This document shows positions 43,299 through 53,045 of a stretch of DNA of 64,000 nt, piece after piece. Position 1 is the first letter of the stretch, and every line of letters starts with the position of its first letter. The notes beneath the pieces were generated by a model that searched no databases, had not been told where the DNA came from, and worked only from the letters and a program-made list of their open reading frames with translations. The stretch comes from Vibrio maerlii (GTDB taxonomy: Bacteria; Pseudomonadota; Gammaproteobacteria; Enterobacterales; Vibrionaceae), in the NCBI RefSeq assembly GCF_003415655.1, contig NZ_QRHC01000002.1, positions 496,008 through 560,007 on the forward strand. Direction: 5' to 3'. Position numbers and translations under genes: made by a program.

Positions 43299-44540
43299 AT
43301 GAAACGCAACACTCTTACCTACGGTATGCTTGCTTCGGCAATTGCTGCTTTTTCATGTTCTGCTATCGCGTCATCTGATGTGACCTTTACTGATAAAGGC
43401 GGCAATGACGTTGTGACTATGAATAAGCTCATCAACAAGACGTTAGCGAAAGACTTTTCTGACAACAATTTAAACGTTTCATACTCCCCAGTTGAAGCGG
43501 ATTACCCTACTTATATTATTAATGCACTTTCTGCTGGCACCGCTCCGGACGCGTTCTTTGTTGATGTCTTCCAATCTTACACTTTAGCGAAATCAGGCAA
43601 GGTACAACCAAACGAAGGTAAGCTTGCTGAGCTTCAAAAAGACATTATTCCTTCCTTGAACGAAGCGTTTACCGTTGATGGTGTTCAATATGGCGTACCA
43701 CGCGACTTTAATACGTTAGCGCTGCAATACAACAAAGATATCTTTGATGATGCCGGTGTCGATTACCCGACTAATGACGATAGCTGGGATGACTTATTAG
43801 TTAAGCTTAAAGCGGTTAAAGCGGAGCTTGGTGACGAAGTCTCTGGCATTTGTTTGGTTCCTGATTACGCTCGCTTTGGTCCTATCGCGATGTCAACAGG
43901 TTGGGTTCCATTTAACGATCAAGGCAAAACGGTTCTTGATGATGACTTTAAACGTGCATTTAAGTACTACACGGGACTGAAAGAAGAGGGCGTTGCGATT
44001 CTAGCGACCGATATCGGTCAAGGCTGGATGGGTGGTTGTTTTGCGACAGAAGAAATGGCTGTGAACCTAGAAGGTTACTGGGTAAGTGCATACCTTCGTG
44101 ATGCAGCACCAAGCCTTCAATACGGCTCGACTATGTTGCCAATGGATGGTCAGACTGGCCAACGAGCAAACCTACTGTTTGCCGCTGCATGGGGCATCAA
44201 TGCCGATGGTAATGTTGCTGCAACTGAGAAAGCAGTTGAGTTGATGCTGAGTGAAAAAGCTCAAATGTCAGTACTTGAATCTGGTTTGGCGCTTCCTAGC
44301 CGCAAAGCTCTGAACCGTGAAGAGCTGTTTACGGGTTCTCCGCAAGAAGTTGAGCTGGCAAAAACCGTGTTTGAAAGTGCCAATACCGGCACCATCCTTC
44401 CATACTCATTCCGTAGCTACGGTGCTGCATGGATGGATCCAATCAATGAAGCGCTGAGTGCTGTAATGCTTGGTCAATCAACGGTTGATGAGGCGATTGC
44501 AACTGCACAAGCAAAATACGATGACATGGTGAACAACTAA
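43299..44540 (+). CDS. sugar ABC transporter substrate-binding protein
   Basis: The 413-residue periplasmic binding protein of the MalE-like (carbohydrate, cluster B) class has a Sec signal peptide (MKRNTLTYGMLASAIAAFSC, cleavage after AIASS near residue 26) and the mature pattern FFVDVFQSYTLAKSGKV, PRDFNTLALQYNKDIFDDAGV. It is first in an operon with two permeases, phosphorylase, phosphoglucomutase and glucosidase, so an alpha-linked gluco-oligosaccharide or disaccharide is the likely ligand (inference). An AAGGAT ribosome site precedes the start. Confidence 0.9.
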   Translation: MKRNTLTYGMLASAIAAFSCSAIASSDVTFTDKGGNDVVTMNKLINKTLAKDFSDNNLNVSYSPVEADYPTYIINALSAGTAPDAFFVDVFQSYTLAKSGKVQPNEGKLAELQKDIIPSLNEAFTVDGVQYGVPRDFNTLALQYNKDIFDDAGVDYPTNDDSWDDLLVKLKAVKAELGDEVSGICLVPDYARFGPIAMSTGWVPFNDQGKTVLDDDFKRAFKYYTGLKEEGVAILATDIGQGWMGGCFATEEMAVNLEGYWVSAYLRDAAPSLQYGSTMLPMDGQTGQRANLLFAAAWGINADGNVAATEKAVELMLSEKAQMSVLESGLALPSRKALNREELFTGSPQEVELAKTVFESANTGTILPYSFRSYGAAWMDPINEALSAVMLGQSTVDEAIATAQAKYDDMVNN

Positions 44541-44553
44541 TATTGGTGTTGGA

Positions 44554-45648
44554 ATGAACTCAATGCGACTTCGACACCAAATGTATGGGTGGCTCCTTGC
44601 GGGGCCATTTGTACTCACTTTGTTGGTGTTCTTTATCTACGCCTTAGTGCGAACATTTTACTTTAGCTTTACCGATTACAACTTGTTTAGTGAGGCTGTT
44701 TGGGTTGGATTTGCCAACTTCTCGGCACTGTTGACCGACAAGCTATTTATCAAGTCTTTCTTTAATACTATTGGCTTTTCGGTGGTAGTAACAACGATTC
44801 AAACGGTGTTAGCACTAGCTCTAGCTATTTTGGTGAACTCTAAAATCCGTGCGAAAGGTTTCTTCCGTACGGCTTATTATCTGCCAAGCATTATGTCGAG
44901 CTCGGCTGTAGCGCTGATTTTTATCTGGCTATACCAAAAGAATGGTTTTTTGAACGGTATGCTTACGTCTTTGGTTCAGAATCAACCACACCTTGTGGTG
45001 GCTGTTGCGACATTTGTCATCGTACAAACGGCTTTGTACCTAAATGATAAACGTAAGGGCTACCCGATTAGCTGGTTTGACCCAGCATGGGCAATTCTAT
45101 CGTTATTAATTGCCGGTATTGCGGCATTTGTATCGTCGTCAATGGGCTGGACAATTACGACTCAAGAAACGGTTGAAATTATCTGGCTTGATACGCATCA
45201 GCAAGTAGGTCCTTTACCGTTAACGCTTTGGGCTATCGTGATTCAGAACATCTATACCACGATTCCAACCTACATGTTGTTATTCCTTGCTGGCCTTCAA
45301 GGTGTACCGGGTGAACTGTATGAAGCTGCCGAGATCGACGGAGCAAATTTGTGGCAAAAGCATTGGAATATCACCGTTCCTCAACTCGCTCCTGTGACGT
45401 TTGTCGTGATCACTTTCGGCATCATCGGCACATTGCAGATGTTTGACCAAGTGGCACTACTGCAAGGTGCAGCGCCTCTTGAGTCGCGTATTACTCTTGC
45501 TTACTTTGTTTATCACAATGCATTCCCACCGGGTGGTACACCAAACATCGGTATGGCAAGTGCTGCAGCGTTGATTCTTGCTGTGATTACTTTAGTCGTG
45601 GTTTATATCCAGAAATGGCTTGGGGTTGGGGAGAAGGCAAATGTCTGA
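44554..45648 (+). CDS. sugar ABC transporter permease, MalF-like, with an inserted hydrophobic region
   Basis: The 364-residue inner-membrane permease has the EAA docking loop EAAEIDGANLWQKHW (around 257-271). Usual sugar permeases of this class have about 290 residues. Here a segment of roughly 75 residues (about 140-215) with two extra hydrophobic stretches (VVAVATFVIVQTALYL and AILSLLIAGIAAFVSS) is inserted before the conserved core. It lies 13 bp after the binding-protein gene and overlaps the next permease gene by 8 bp. Confidence 0.88.
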   Translation: MNSMRLRHQMYGWLLAGPFVLTLLVFFIYALVRTFYFSFTDYNLFSEAVWVGFANFSALLTDKLFIKSFFNTIGFSVVVTTIQTVLALALAILVNSKIRAKGFFRTAYYLPSIMSSSAVALIFIWLYQKNGFLNGMLTSLVQNQPHLVVAVATFVIVQTALYLNDKRKGYPISWFDPAWAILSLLIAGIAAFVSSSMGWTITTQETVEIIWLDTHQQVGPLPLTLWAIVIQNIYTTIPTYMLLFLAGLQGVPGELYEAAEIDGANLWQKHWNITVPQLAPVTFVVITFGIIGTLQMFDQVALLQGAAPLESRITLAYFVYHNAFPPGGTPNIGMASAAALILAVITLVVVYIQKWLGVGEKANV

Positions 45649-47053
45649 GTTAGCAGTACAACAACCAATCAACAGCAAGCGTGTAGATACTGAAGCGCTA
45701 TCTCGCTTCCACCAAAAACGCCGCTGGGCGAAAGTGGCTTGGGTCTACACCACTCTAATTATGATTGCGACCTTGATGCTCGGAACCTTTGCGGTTGCAT
45801 TCCTTGCGAGTATCAAGGATGACCCGCTTGAGCATCCATTTACGTTTAACTTCCCACAGGTGCGCCCTGCAAACTGGGTAGCAGCCTACAACCTTGGCGG
45901 GCAAGGGGGTAACGACTCTTTGTTTGGTGGTTTCAAACCAGGTGCTGAGATGACTTTTGAGGTGACTTATGCTGTCGAGGAAGGGGAGAGCTTTACCACA
46001 CCAGAAATCGTCGTACCTCACCGCCGAGCGGGTACGGGTATGGCCGCGGCAGTCTTTACTGATTTTGCAGCAGACTACGCGCAAGTCACGGATGTAAAGG
46101 TTATTGGTCAAACTGAATCGGTTGATTATCAGGTTAAACGTGGTCGTAAGGTTGAAGAAAAATCTGGTCATGCACAAACCTGGCAGTTCAAGGTGAAGTA
46201 TCAGGGTGATGGTCCTGAAATCAATCATGTACCGTTAACTGTGCAAGCACCGCGCAACCAGATATTGATCGACAGTACGCTTGAGCCAACAAAAATGGAG
46301 CGTCGTGGCCGTGTGGCTTCATGGGACAACATCTCTCCTGGGGTTATTGGTTATGTGTTCAAGAGTTACATTCGTGTTTACCAAGAAGCAGTAGATTTGG
46401 ACACAGGTAAGAGTTTGTTCATGAGTTGGACAATCAACTCTATGCTGATCGCCATTGGTAAAGTGATTCTGACATTGTTCTTAGCTTGTACTGCTGGATT
46501 TGCACTGGCACGACTCAAGTTCACAGGTTCACGCGCTGTCTTTGCTTTCATGCTGTTGAGTATGATGGTTCCAGCACAGGTAACCTTTATATCTAACTAT
46601 CTGATCTACCGAGATATTGGATTGCTTAATACACCATGGTCGGTCATTACGATGATTATCGCTTCGGCCCAGGTTCTGATCATGAAGCAGTTCTTTGAAA
46701 GCATTCCGAAAGAGGTTGAAGAAGCGGCAATCATTGATGGTGCTAATCCCATTACTATCTTGGTGAAAATTTTCATGCCGTTAGCGAAACCTGCCTTGAT
46801 GTCGGTGACGATTCTTGGCTTCCAAATCGCTTGGAATGACTTCTTCTGGCCATTAGTGGCTTTGAACAATCCGAGCAGTGCACTGACGTTGCCAGTGGGT
46901 CTATTGAGTCTTCGTAACTCATATGGTCTCGCAGGTGACTGGAACCTGATATTGGCAGGCGCATTCCTGTCGACAATTCCAGTGTTAATCATCTTTATTA
47001 TTTTCCAACGTTACTTCGTCGGAAACGATATTTCTTCAGCTGTTAAAGGCTAG
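45641..47053 (+). CDS. sugar ABC transporter permease, MalG-like, with a large periplasmic insertion
   Basis: The 470-residue permease has the C-terminal core of a MalG-type protein, with EEAAIIDGANPITI as docking loop and the FFWPLVALNNP region, but MalG-like proteins have about 280-300 residues. The excess is a roughly 190-residue segment after the first helix (about 60-250), hydrophilic and beta-rich in look, that should lie in the periplasm; E. coli has such a loop in MalF and not in MalG. The ATG at 45641 has AGAAGG upstream and overlaps the previous gene; the frame's earlier start at 45620 is rejected. Confidence 0.87.
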   Translation: MSELAVQQPINSKRVDTEALSRFHQKRRWAKVAWVYTTLIMIATLMLGTFAVAFLASIKDDPLEHPFTFNFPQVRPANWVAAYNLGGQGGNDSLFGGFKPGAEMTFEVTYAVEEGESFTTPEIVVPHRRAGTGMAAAVFTDFAADYAQVTDVKVIGQTESVDYQVKRGRKVEEKSGHAQTWQFKVKYQGDGPEINHVPLTVQAPRNQILIDSTLEPTKMERRGRVASWDNISPGVIGYVFKSYIRVYQEAVDLDTGKSLFMSWTINSMLIAIGKVILTLFLACTAGFALARLKFTGSRAVFAFMLLSMMVPAQVTFISNYLIYRDIGLLNTPWSVITMIIASAQVLIMKQFFESIPKEVEEAAIIDGANPITILVKIFMPLAKPALMSVTILGFQIAWNDFFWPLVALNNPSSALTLPVGLLSLRNSYGLAGDWNLILAGAFLSTIPVLIIFIIFQRYFVGNDISSAVKG

Positions 47054-47070
47054 TTTAGAAGGGTTTTATT

Positions 47071-49410
47071 GTGACTATTTGCTATGACGCTCCAGATAGA
47101 GCGGGATGGGTCGTACGTGAGACGGAATTCCGACCTGAATTTCAAGCTAAGTTTGAAACGATTTTTTCTCAAGGAAATGGCTATCTTGGTGTTCGCGCGG
47201 CGACAGAAGAGAAGTACATAGGGCAGACACGTAACTTATTCGTCAATGGAACATTCAATAAGTTCGATGAAGACGAAGTAACAGAACTGCCGAATATCGC
47301 CGATTTTACTAATATCGATATCTTGGTTGATGGTGAGCGCATGACGTTGACCGAAAGTAACTGCCAAGATTATGAGCGTCGTTTGGATATTGAGACTGGT
47401 GAGCTCAAGCGCAGTTTTGTTTGGTCGTCAAAAGCAGGCAAGCGCGTTAGATTTGAGTTCAAGCGCTTTGCTTCCTATGCCGACAAGCACTTGTGTGGAA
47501 TGCAAGTTCAAGTCACTCCTCTTGATTCAAGAGTCGTGGTATGTTTTGATTCCGGTTTGGATGCTCAGGTGACTAATAGCGGTGCGCAACACTTTCATGA
47601 AGGTGATAAGCGTATTCATGACAAGACATACCTGGAGTTATCGCAATCGACTACAGAGAGTCAGGTCGATATCACCTCAATGTCTACTCACGAGCTTAAG
47701 GTTGATGGCTGTGTTGTTGATATTGAACCTGCACTCAATATGGCAAGACGAAAAGTAGGCGTTAGCTATCAGCTAGAGCTTGAACCACAAAGCATGGCTG
47801 AGTTATCGAAGCTTTGTGTCGTGTTTACTTCTTTTGATGCCGATATTGCTCAGCGCATCGAGGCATCATCTGATGAAGCTCCGCTACGCGCGATTGCGCT
47901 AGAGCACCTGAACAAAGCGAAACACGCAGGTTATCAAGCATTGTTTGAAGCGTCTGTAGCGGCGTGGGCCAACGTATGGACTGACATCGGTATCGAAATC
48001 GAGGGCAATAGCTTTGACCAGTTAGCGATGCGTTTTGCTCACTACCATATGCTGGTATGTACGCCTGATCACGATAATCGTTTGGGCATTGGTGCAAAAG
48101 GTTTATCAGGAGAAGGGTACAAAGGTCACTCATTCTGGGATACAGAGATCTTCTTATTGCCATTCTTTATCTATTCGCAACCTGAAGTGGCTCGCTCTCT
48201 TCTCGAGTATCGCTTTAATACGTTAGAAGGAGCGCGTCGAAAAGCGCAACACAATGGTTACCAAGGAGCCATGTTCCCATGGGAATCAGCGGTGACTGGC
48301 GACGAAGAAACACCAGAGTTTGCTATGGTGGATGTTGTTACGGGTAAGCCAACGAAAATCTGGTGTGGCATCATCGAGCAGCACATCACCGCAGATATTG
48401 CGTATGCAGTGTGGCAATACTTCAAGATCACCAGCGACGAAGACTTCATGCAACGCTGTGGCTATCAATTGTTGTTTGAAACGGCGACTTTCTGGACCTC
48501 TCGCTTGGAGTGGTTAGAAGACAAATCTCAGTGGGGAATCTTAGATGTGATTGGCCCTGACGAGTACAAAGAGCATGTTGATAACAACGCCTACACTAAC
48601 TACATGGCGCACTTTAATATCGAGACTGCGATTTCATTCTTTGAAAAACTAGAAGCTGTTCAGCCAGAGCTGATAACGCGTCTAGATGAAAAGATTGATG
48701 TTGCTCGTCAATATCAACTGTGGAAAGAGAAAGTGGGTCAAATCTACTTACCTCAGGTAAGTGCAGAGACAGGTATCCTACCACAGGATGATACTTATCT
48801 TTCTAAGCCTCATATCGATCTTTCTCCATACAAAGACCAAGAAAAAGTGGCGTTGATTTTCAACGATTACAACTTCGAGCAAGTCAGTGATATGCAGGTG
48901 TCCAAGCAAGCGGATGTTCTGGTATTGATGATGTTGCTTGAGCATCAGTTTGGTCGTGACGTGAAGCAAGCAAACTGGGATTTTTATGAGCCAAGAACGC
49001 TGCATGATTCTTCGTTGAGCTACGCTATCCACTCTGTCGTTGCCAGCGATATTCAGGATACTGAACGTGCTTACGAGCTATTCAACAAGGCTGCAAATAT
49101 AGACCTTGGCCCTAAGATGAAAAGCTCTGATCTCGGTATGCATATCGCTTCGCTTGGCGGTATCTGGCAGTGCGTTGTGTATGGCTTTGGTGGTGTTCGT
49201 ATGGTCGATGGTCAACTGCGTATCAACCCGGCATTACCGAAAGCATGGAACAAACTGAGATTCCCGATTCACTGGCAGGGCGAGCGTTTGGATATCACGC
49301 TGGGCTCGTCTTCTATCAAGATTCTACGCGATAGCCTGAAACCATTAGATATCATCCTGAACAATCGACCTGTGACACTGCTAAGCCAAGAGGAAACATT
49401 CAATGTGTAA
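47071..49410 (+). CDS. GH65 family glycoside phosphorylase (maltose/kojibiose/trehalose phosphorylase type)
   Basis: The 779-residue enzyme has the GH65 architecture: an N-terminal beta-sandwich (about 1-260), an (alpha/alpha)6 catalytic domain and a small C-terminal beta-domain. The catalytic acid is Glu498 in VIGPDEYKEHVDNNAYTN, and KGLSGEGYKGHSFWDTEIF is the substrate-binding block. It phosphorolyses an alpha-linked glucobiose to beta-glucose-1-phosphate and glucose (or a shorter oligosaccharide). Which linkage cannot be told from motif reading. The start is a GTG with AGAAGGG upstream. The next gene is beta-phosphoglucomutase, its natural partner. Confidence 0.92.
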   Translation: MTICYDAPDRAGWVVRETEFRPEFQAKFETIFSQGNGYLGVRAATEEKYIGQTRNLFVNGTFNKFDEDEVTELPNIADFTNIDILVDGERMTLTESNCQDYERRLDIETGELKRSFVWSSKAGKRVRFEFKRFASYADKHLCGMQVQVTPLDSRVVVCFDSGLDAQVTNSGAQHFHEGDKRIHDKTYLELSQSTTESQVDITSMSTHELKVDGCVVDIEPALNMARRKVGVSYQLELEPQSMAELSKLCVVFTSFDADIAQRIEASSDEAPLRAIALEHLNKAKHAGYQALFEASVAAWANVWTDIGIEIEGNSFDQLAMRFAHYHMLVCTPDHDNRLGIGAKGLSGEGYKGHSFWDTEIFLLPFFIYSQPEVARSLLEYRFNTLEGARRKAQHNGYQGAMFPWESAVTGDEETPEFAMVDVVTGKPTKIWCGIIEQHITADIAYAVWQYFKITSDEDFMQRCGYQLLFETATFWTSRLEWLEDKSQWGILDVIGPDEYKEHVDNNAYTNYMAHFNIETAISFFEKLEAVQPELITRLDEKIDVARQYQLWKEKVGQIYLPQVSAETGILPQDDTYLSKPHIDLSPYKDQEKVALIFNDYNFEQVSDMQVSKQADVLVLMMLLEHQFGRDVKQANWDFYEPRTLHDSSLSYAIHSVVASDIQDTERAYELFNKAANIDLGPKMKSSDLGMHIASLGGIWQCVVYGFGGVRMVDGQLRINPALPKAWNKLRFPIHWQGERLDITLGSSSIKILRDSLKPLDIILNNRPVTLLSQEETFNV

Positions 49411-50044
49411 GGCTTTTATTTTTGATTTAGATGGTGTCATTACCGATACCGCAGAGCTGCATTTTCAAGCTTGGGATCGCCTCTGCCAAGAGCAAGGCTG
49501 GTATTTTGACCGTGAAATCAACGAGCAATTGCGCGGCGTTTCTCGTCAGGACTCACTAAAGATCATTCTTAATGCTCGTGAGGTTGATGAAGAGACATTT
49601 GAACGCAGCCTAAAACAGAAAAATGACTACTATCTTGAGCTTCTTGGCGGCATCACCAACAAAGATATTCTGCCTGGTATCGAGACCTTACTGCTTGAGC
49701 TAAACGCAAAAGGTATCAAGGTGGCGCTTGCTTCTGCGAGTAAGAATGCCCGCTCGATTCTGCATAAGTTAGGTTTAACGGCGTTGTTTGATGCGATTGG
49801 TGACGGTTGGTCTGTGAATCGCTCTAAGCCGGCTCCAGATGTGTTTATTCACGCGGCTGGCCAGGTTGGAGTGAATGTGAATGAGTGTGTCGTGGTCGAG
49901 GATGCGGAAGCAGGCGTTGAGGCTGCGCGCAGTGCCGGAATGAAGGTTATTGGTATTGGTCCCCAAGAGCGTGTGGGTCAAGCTGATTGGGTCGTACCAT
50001 CGACCGAACTTGTCACTCTGTCTTTAATCAATACAACACCTTAG
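49403..50044 (+). CDS. pgmB: beta-phosphoglucomutase
   Basis: The 213-residue HAD-superfamily enzyme has nucleophile Asp8 and acid/base Asp10 in FDLDGVITDTAELHF, cap-domain RGVSRQDSLKIIL (about 48-60), ALASASKNA and the VVEDAEAGVEAARSAGM end motif. It converts beta-glucose-1-phosphate to glucose-6-phosphate. It overlaps the GH65 gene end by 8 bp, which shows the functional coupling: the phosphorylase makes its substrate. Confidence 0.95.
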   Translation: MCKAFIFDLDGVITDTAELHFQAWDRLCQEQGWYFDREINEQLRGVSRQDSLKIILNAREVDEETFERSLKQKNDYYLELLGGITNKDILPGIETLLLELNAKGIKVALASASKNARSILHKLGLTALFDAIGDGWSVNRSKPAPDVFIHAAGQVGVNVNECVVVEDAEAGVEAARSAGMKVIGIGPQERVGQADWVVPSTELVTLSLINTTP

Positions 50045-50053
50045 GAGCTTGTC

Positions 50054-51193
50054 ATGGCGCAATTAACTTTAGAAGGCATCAACAAGGTTTATCCGGATGG
50101 TGCGCATATCATTAAGAATGCGAACTTACATATTGAAGATGGTGAGTTTACCGTGTTTGTTGGCCCGTCGGGTTGTGGCAAGTCCACGATGCTGCGAATG
50201 GTAGCCGGCTTAGAAGAGATTTCTTCTGGTGATATGAAGCTGGATGGGGAAGTGGTCAATAATCTTTCTCCCAACGAGCGCGGCATCGGCATGGTTTTCC
50301 AGTCTTATGCCTTGTACCCGCACATGACGATCTACGAAAATATCGAGTTTGGTCTGAAACTAGCTAAGAAGCTGAGCAAAGAAGAGATTGAACAAGCGGT
50401 GAACCGAGTTGCTGAAATGCTGGAATTGACTCATCTGTTGGGTCAAAAGCCAAGCCAGCTCTCTGGTGGTCAACGTCAGCGTGTTGCGATTGGTCGAGCG
50501 ATTGTTCGTAACCCAACCTTATTTTTACTTGATGAGCCATTATCTAACCTAGATGCTGCACTGCGAGTTCGCATGCGCCTGCAGCTTGCGGATTACCATA
50601 AAGAACTTAAATCGACGGTTATCTACGTCACTCACGATCAGGTAGAGGCGATGACATTGGCTGATAAGATTGTCGTTCTGCGAGATGGCATCGTAGAGCA
50701 AGTGGGCTCTCCGCTGGAGCTATACCACTTCCCACAAACCTTGTTTGTTGCTGGCTTTATTGGGTCACCAAAGATGAATCAGCTCGCGGGTACCGTTATC
50801 AATGCTGACGCACAACACGCTGCAGTCGAAATTGAAGGTTGTGAAGCTCATGCTCAGGTAGATGCGAGTCTACTAAACCAAGGCGAATCCGTGACATTAG
50901 GAATTCGACCTGAGGATGTTGAGCTTGCCAATGATGGCTTGCCTGTTCGCGTTATTAGTGTAGAGCAGCTAGGCACAGAATCTTTGCTTTATACCCAGAT
51001 TGTCGATAGCGACCAAGAGTTATTGGTTCGAGTGCCGGGTACCATGGCCGCAGAGCGTCATGCTGTTTTACGCGTTCAACTACCGAGTGATAAATGTCAC
51101 TTGTTCGATAGCAATGAAAAAGCACTAAAACGAAATATTAAGATGGAAGACCTAGTAGAACTTCCACCTCAATTAACTACTGAGACAAATTAA
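50054..51193 (+). CDS. sugar ABC transporter ATP-binding protein, MalK/UgpC-like
   Basis: The 379-residue ATPase has Walker A GPSGCGKST (about 37-45), signature LSGGQRQRVAIGRAIVRNP (near 136), Walker B LFLLDEPLSNLD and the extra C-terminal regulatory domain with OB-fold repeats (about 240-370). It powers the importer whose permeases lie upstream in the same operon. Its 3' end is part of a 21-bp tandem duplication (51179-51215) that includes its stop codon. Confidence 0.93.
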   Translation: MAQLTLEGINKVYPDGAHIIKNANLHIEDGEFTVFVGPSGCGKSTMLRMVAGLEEISSGDMKLDGEVVNNLSPNERGIGMVFQSYALYPHMTIYENIEFGLKLAKKLSKEEIEQAVNRVAEMLELTHLLGQKPSQLSGGQRQRVAIGRAIVRNPTLFLLDEPLSNLDAALRVRMRLQLADYHKELKSTVIYVTHDQVEAMTLADKIVVLRDGIVEQVGSPLELYHFPQTLFVAGFIGSPKMNQLAGTVINADAQHAAVEIEGCEAHAQVDASLLNQGESVTLGIRPEDVELANDGLPVRVISVEQLGTESLLYTQIVDSDQELLVRVPGTMAAERHAVLRVQLPSDKCHLFDSNEKALKRNIKMEDLVELPPQLTTETN

Positions 51194-51215
51194 GTATCCA
51201 CTGAGACAAATTAAG
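51179..51215 (+). repeat. 21-bp tandem duplication of the ATPase gene end
   Basis: ACTGAGACAAATTAAG occurs at 51179-51194 and again at 51200-51215. The first copy holds the TAA stop of the ATPase gene. The second lies in the gap before the glucosidase gene and helps form its ribosome site AAGG. Confidence 0.9.
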
Positions 51216-51223
51216 GTAGCCCT

Positions 51224-52906
51224 ATGTTCTGTATTTCTAGTGATCCAAAGTGGTGGCATAACGCCGTTGTATATCAAATCTATCCACGTAGCTTTAATGA
51301 CTCAAATGGCGATGGTGTGGGGGATCTACAAGGGATTATCCAAAAACTTGATTACATCAAGTTACTTGGTACGGATGTGATTTGGTTGAGCCCAGTCTAC
51401 AAATCACCAATGGATGATAACGGCTATGATATCGCCGATTACCAAGATATTGCGCCTGAGTTCGGTACCATGGCGGATATGGATGAGCTGATTGCCAAGG
51501 CTGCAGAGCGCGGCATTAAGATTGTGATGGATTTGGTGGTTAACCATACCTCAGATGAGCACCCATGGTTTGTTGAATCTAAAAGTAGTTTGGACAACCC
51601 AAAACGTGATTGGTACATCTGGAAAGATGCGAAAGAGGATGGTACGCCTCCGAATAACTGGGAGTCTTTCTTTACTCCTTCGGCTTGGGAGAAAGATGAA
51701 ACCACGGACCAGTACTATCTGCATTTATTCAGCAAGAAGCAACCTGACTTAAACTGGGACAACTCAGAGGTGCGTGAAGCTGTCTATGACATGATGCACT
51801 TCTGGTTGAAGAAGGGGCTAGGTGGCTTCCGCATGGACGTAGTAAACATGATTGGTAAGCCCCAAGACTTCCCTGATGCAACCATCTTTGATGAGGGCGT
51901 AGCAGGATGGGAGCATTGGGCGAATAACCTTCTAACTCACCAATACATGCGTGAGATGAACGAAAAAGTCCTTTCTCACTACGACTTATTAACCGTCGCA
52001 GAAACACCGTTTGCGACTCCATTAGATGGTCGTTACTACTCGCATCCAAGCCGCAATGAAGTGAGCATGATCTTCCATTTCGAGCACATGTCAATTGACC
52101 GTGAAGAGCACAATGCGCGCATCAAACCGTTTGATCTCGTCGCACTAAAACAAACCATGTCTAAGTGGCAAGATGATCTGCATAACAAGGGTTGGAATAG
52201 CCTTTACTGGAACAACCACGATCAGGCTCGTGCTGTTTCTCGCTTTGGTAACGACTCTGAAGAATTCCGCGTGATCAGTGCCAAGATGCTCGGTACTGTG
52301 CTGCACATGATGAGCGGTACCCCTTATGTTTATCAAGGTGAAGAGATTGGTCTGACGAACAAGGTCTTTACTGATATCGAGCAGATTGACGATTGCATGT
52401 CTCGATTCCATTACAGCAAGATAATCGGCCGAGGCCAGCCTATCTCTGATGGTTTGGATTACATCAATCACTTCTCTCGTGACCACGCTCGACTGCCAAT
52501 TCCATGGGATGGAAGCGAGAAAGGTGGCTTCACCACAGGCTCCCCGTGGTTAGCTTTGAATGATAATACTCAAACAGTGAATGCTGCCCAGGCGTTAGAC
52601 GACCAAGGCTCGGTTTTCTATCACTACCAAGCATTGATTGCTCTGCGTAAATCTGAGCAATACGGTAAGGCGATGACTTATGGTAAACATGAGCTGTTGT
52701 TTGCTGAGGATAGCGAGTTGTACGCCTACACTCGTCAGTTTGAAGGTAAGACTTTGCTAGTATTGGCAAACTTCAGTGACCAAGCGATCGAACGTCCACT
52801 GGATTTCTTCATTAAAGAAACGGTAATTAATAACTACGACTCGTTGATAGTTGAAGATGGCAAAGTGCGATTGCAGCCATATCAAGCCGTAGTGCTGAGT
52901 GTGTAA
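51224..52906 (+). CDS. GH13 alpha-glucosidase (oligo-1,6-glucosidase-like)
   Basis: The 560-residue alpha-amylase-family enzyme has region II GFRMDVVNMI, whose Asp is the nucleophile, acid/base Glu in LTVAETPFA (about residue 263) and NNHDQAR as the third acidic residue. The N-terminal WWHNAVVYQIYPRSF, followed by DSNGDGVGDLQGI, is that of the GH13 alpha-glucosidase subfamily. With no signal peptide it acts in the cytosol on imported gluco-oligosaccharides. The exact linkage preference (alpha-1,4, 1,6 or other) is not fixed by these motifs. It is the last gene of the operon, 30 bp after the ATPase gene. Confidence 0.9.
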   Translation: MFCISSDPKWWHNAVVYQIYPRSFNDSNGDGVGDLQGIIQKLDYIKLLGTDVIWLSPVYKSPMDDNGYDIADYQDIAPEFGTMADMDELIAKAAERGIKIVMDLVVNHTSDEHPWFVESKSSLDNPKRDWYIWKDAKEDGTPPNNWESFFTPSAWEKDETTDQYYLHLFSKKQPDLNWDNSEVREAVYDMMHFWLKKGLGGFRMDVVNMIGKPQDFPDATIFDEGVAGWEHWANNLLTHQYMREMNEKVLSHYDLLTVAETPFATPLDGRYYSHPSRNEVSMIFHFEHMSIDREEHNARIKPFDLVALKQTMSKWQDDLHNKGWNSLYWNNHDQARAVSRFGNDSEEFRVISAKMLGTVLHMMSGTPYVYQGEEIGLTNKVFTDIEQIDDCMSRFHYSKIIGRGQPISDGLDYINHFSRDHARLPIPWDGSEKGGFTTGSPWLALNDNTQTVNAAQALDDQGSVFYHYQALIALRKSEQYGKAMTYGKHELLFAEDSELYAYTRQFEGKTLLVLANFSDQAIERPLDFFIKETVINNYDSLIVEDGKVRLQPYQAVVLSV

Positions 52907-52963
52907 TCTTTATGTGAATTTCCTGAATCTGCTCTAGCAGTTCGAAAAGAAATCATCAAAATG

Positions 52964-52995
52964 AAAGCGTTGGTTGATCTAGCCAACGCTTTTTT
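52964..52995 (+). terminator. terminator of the alpha-glucoside operon
   Basis: AAAGCGTTGG and CCAACGCTTT are 10-bp arms, followed by TTTT. Confidence 0.85.
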
Positions 52996-53045
52996 GTGTT
53001 TTAAACCGTTAATCTACGGACAATACCGATAACGAGAAACTAATA

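Noticed and set aside
45755..46228. 157-codon ORF on the minus strand inside the second sugar permease
   Set aside because: A shadow of the permease's insert region. It has no recognisable domain, and the permease frame is continuous with flanking core motifs.
43299..52906. Assigning the alpha-glucoside operon as the maltose operon malEFGK
   Set aside because: It has GH65, beta-phosphoglucomutase and a LacI repressor, and the permeases are oversized. The sugar is not known to be maltose.
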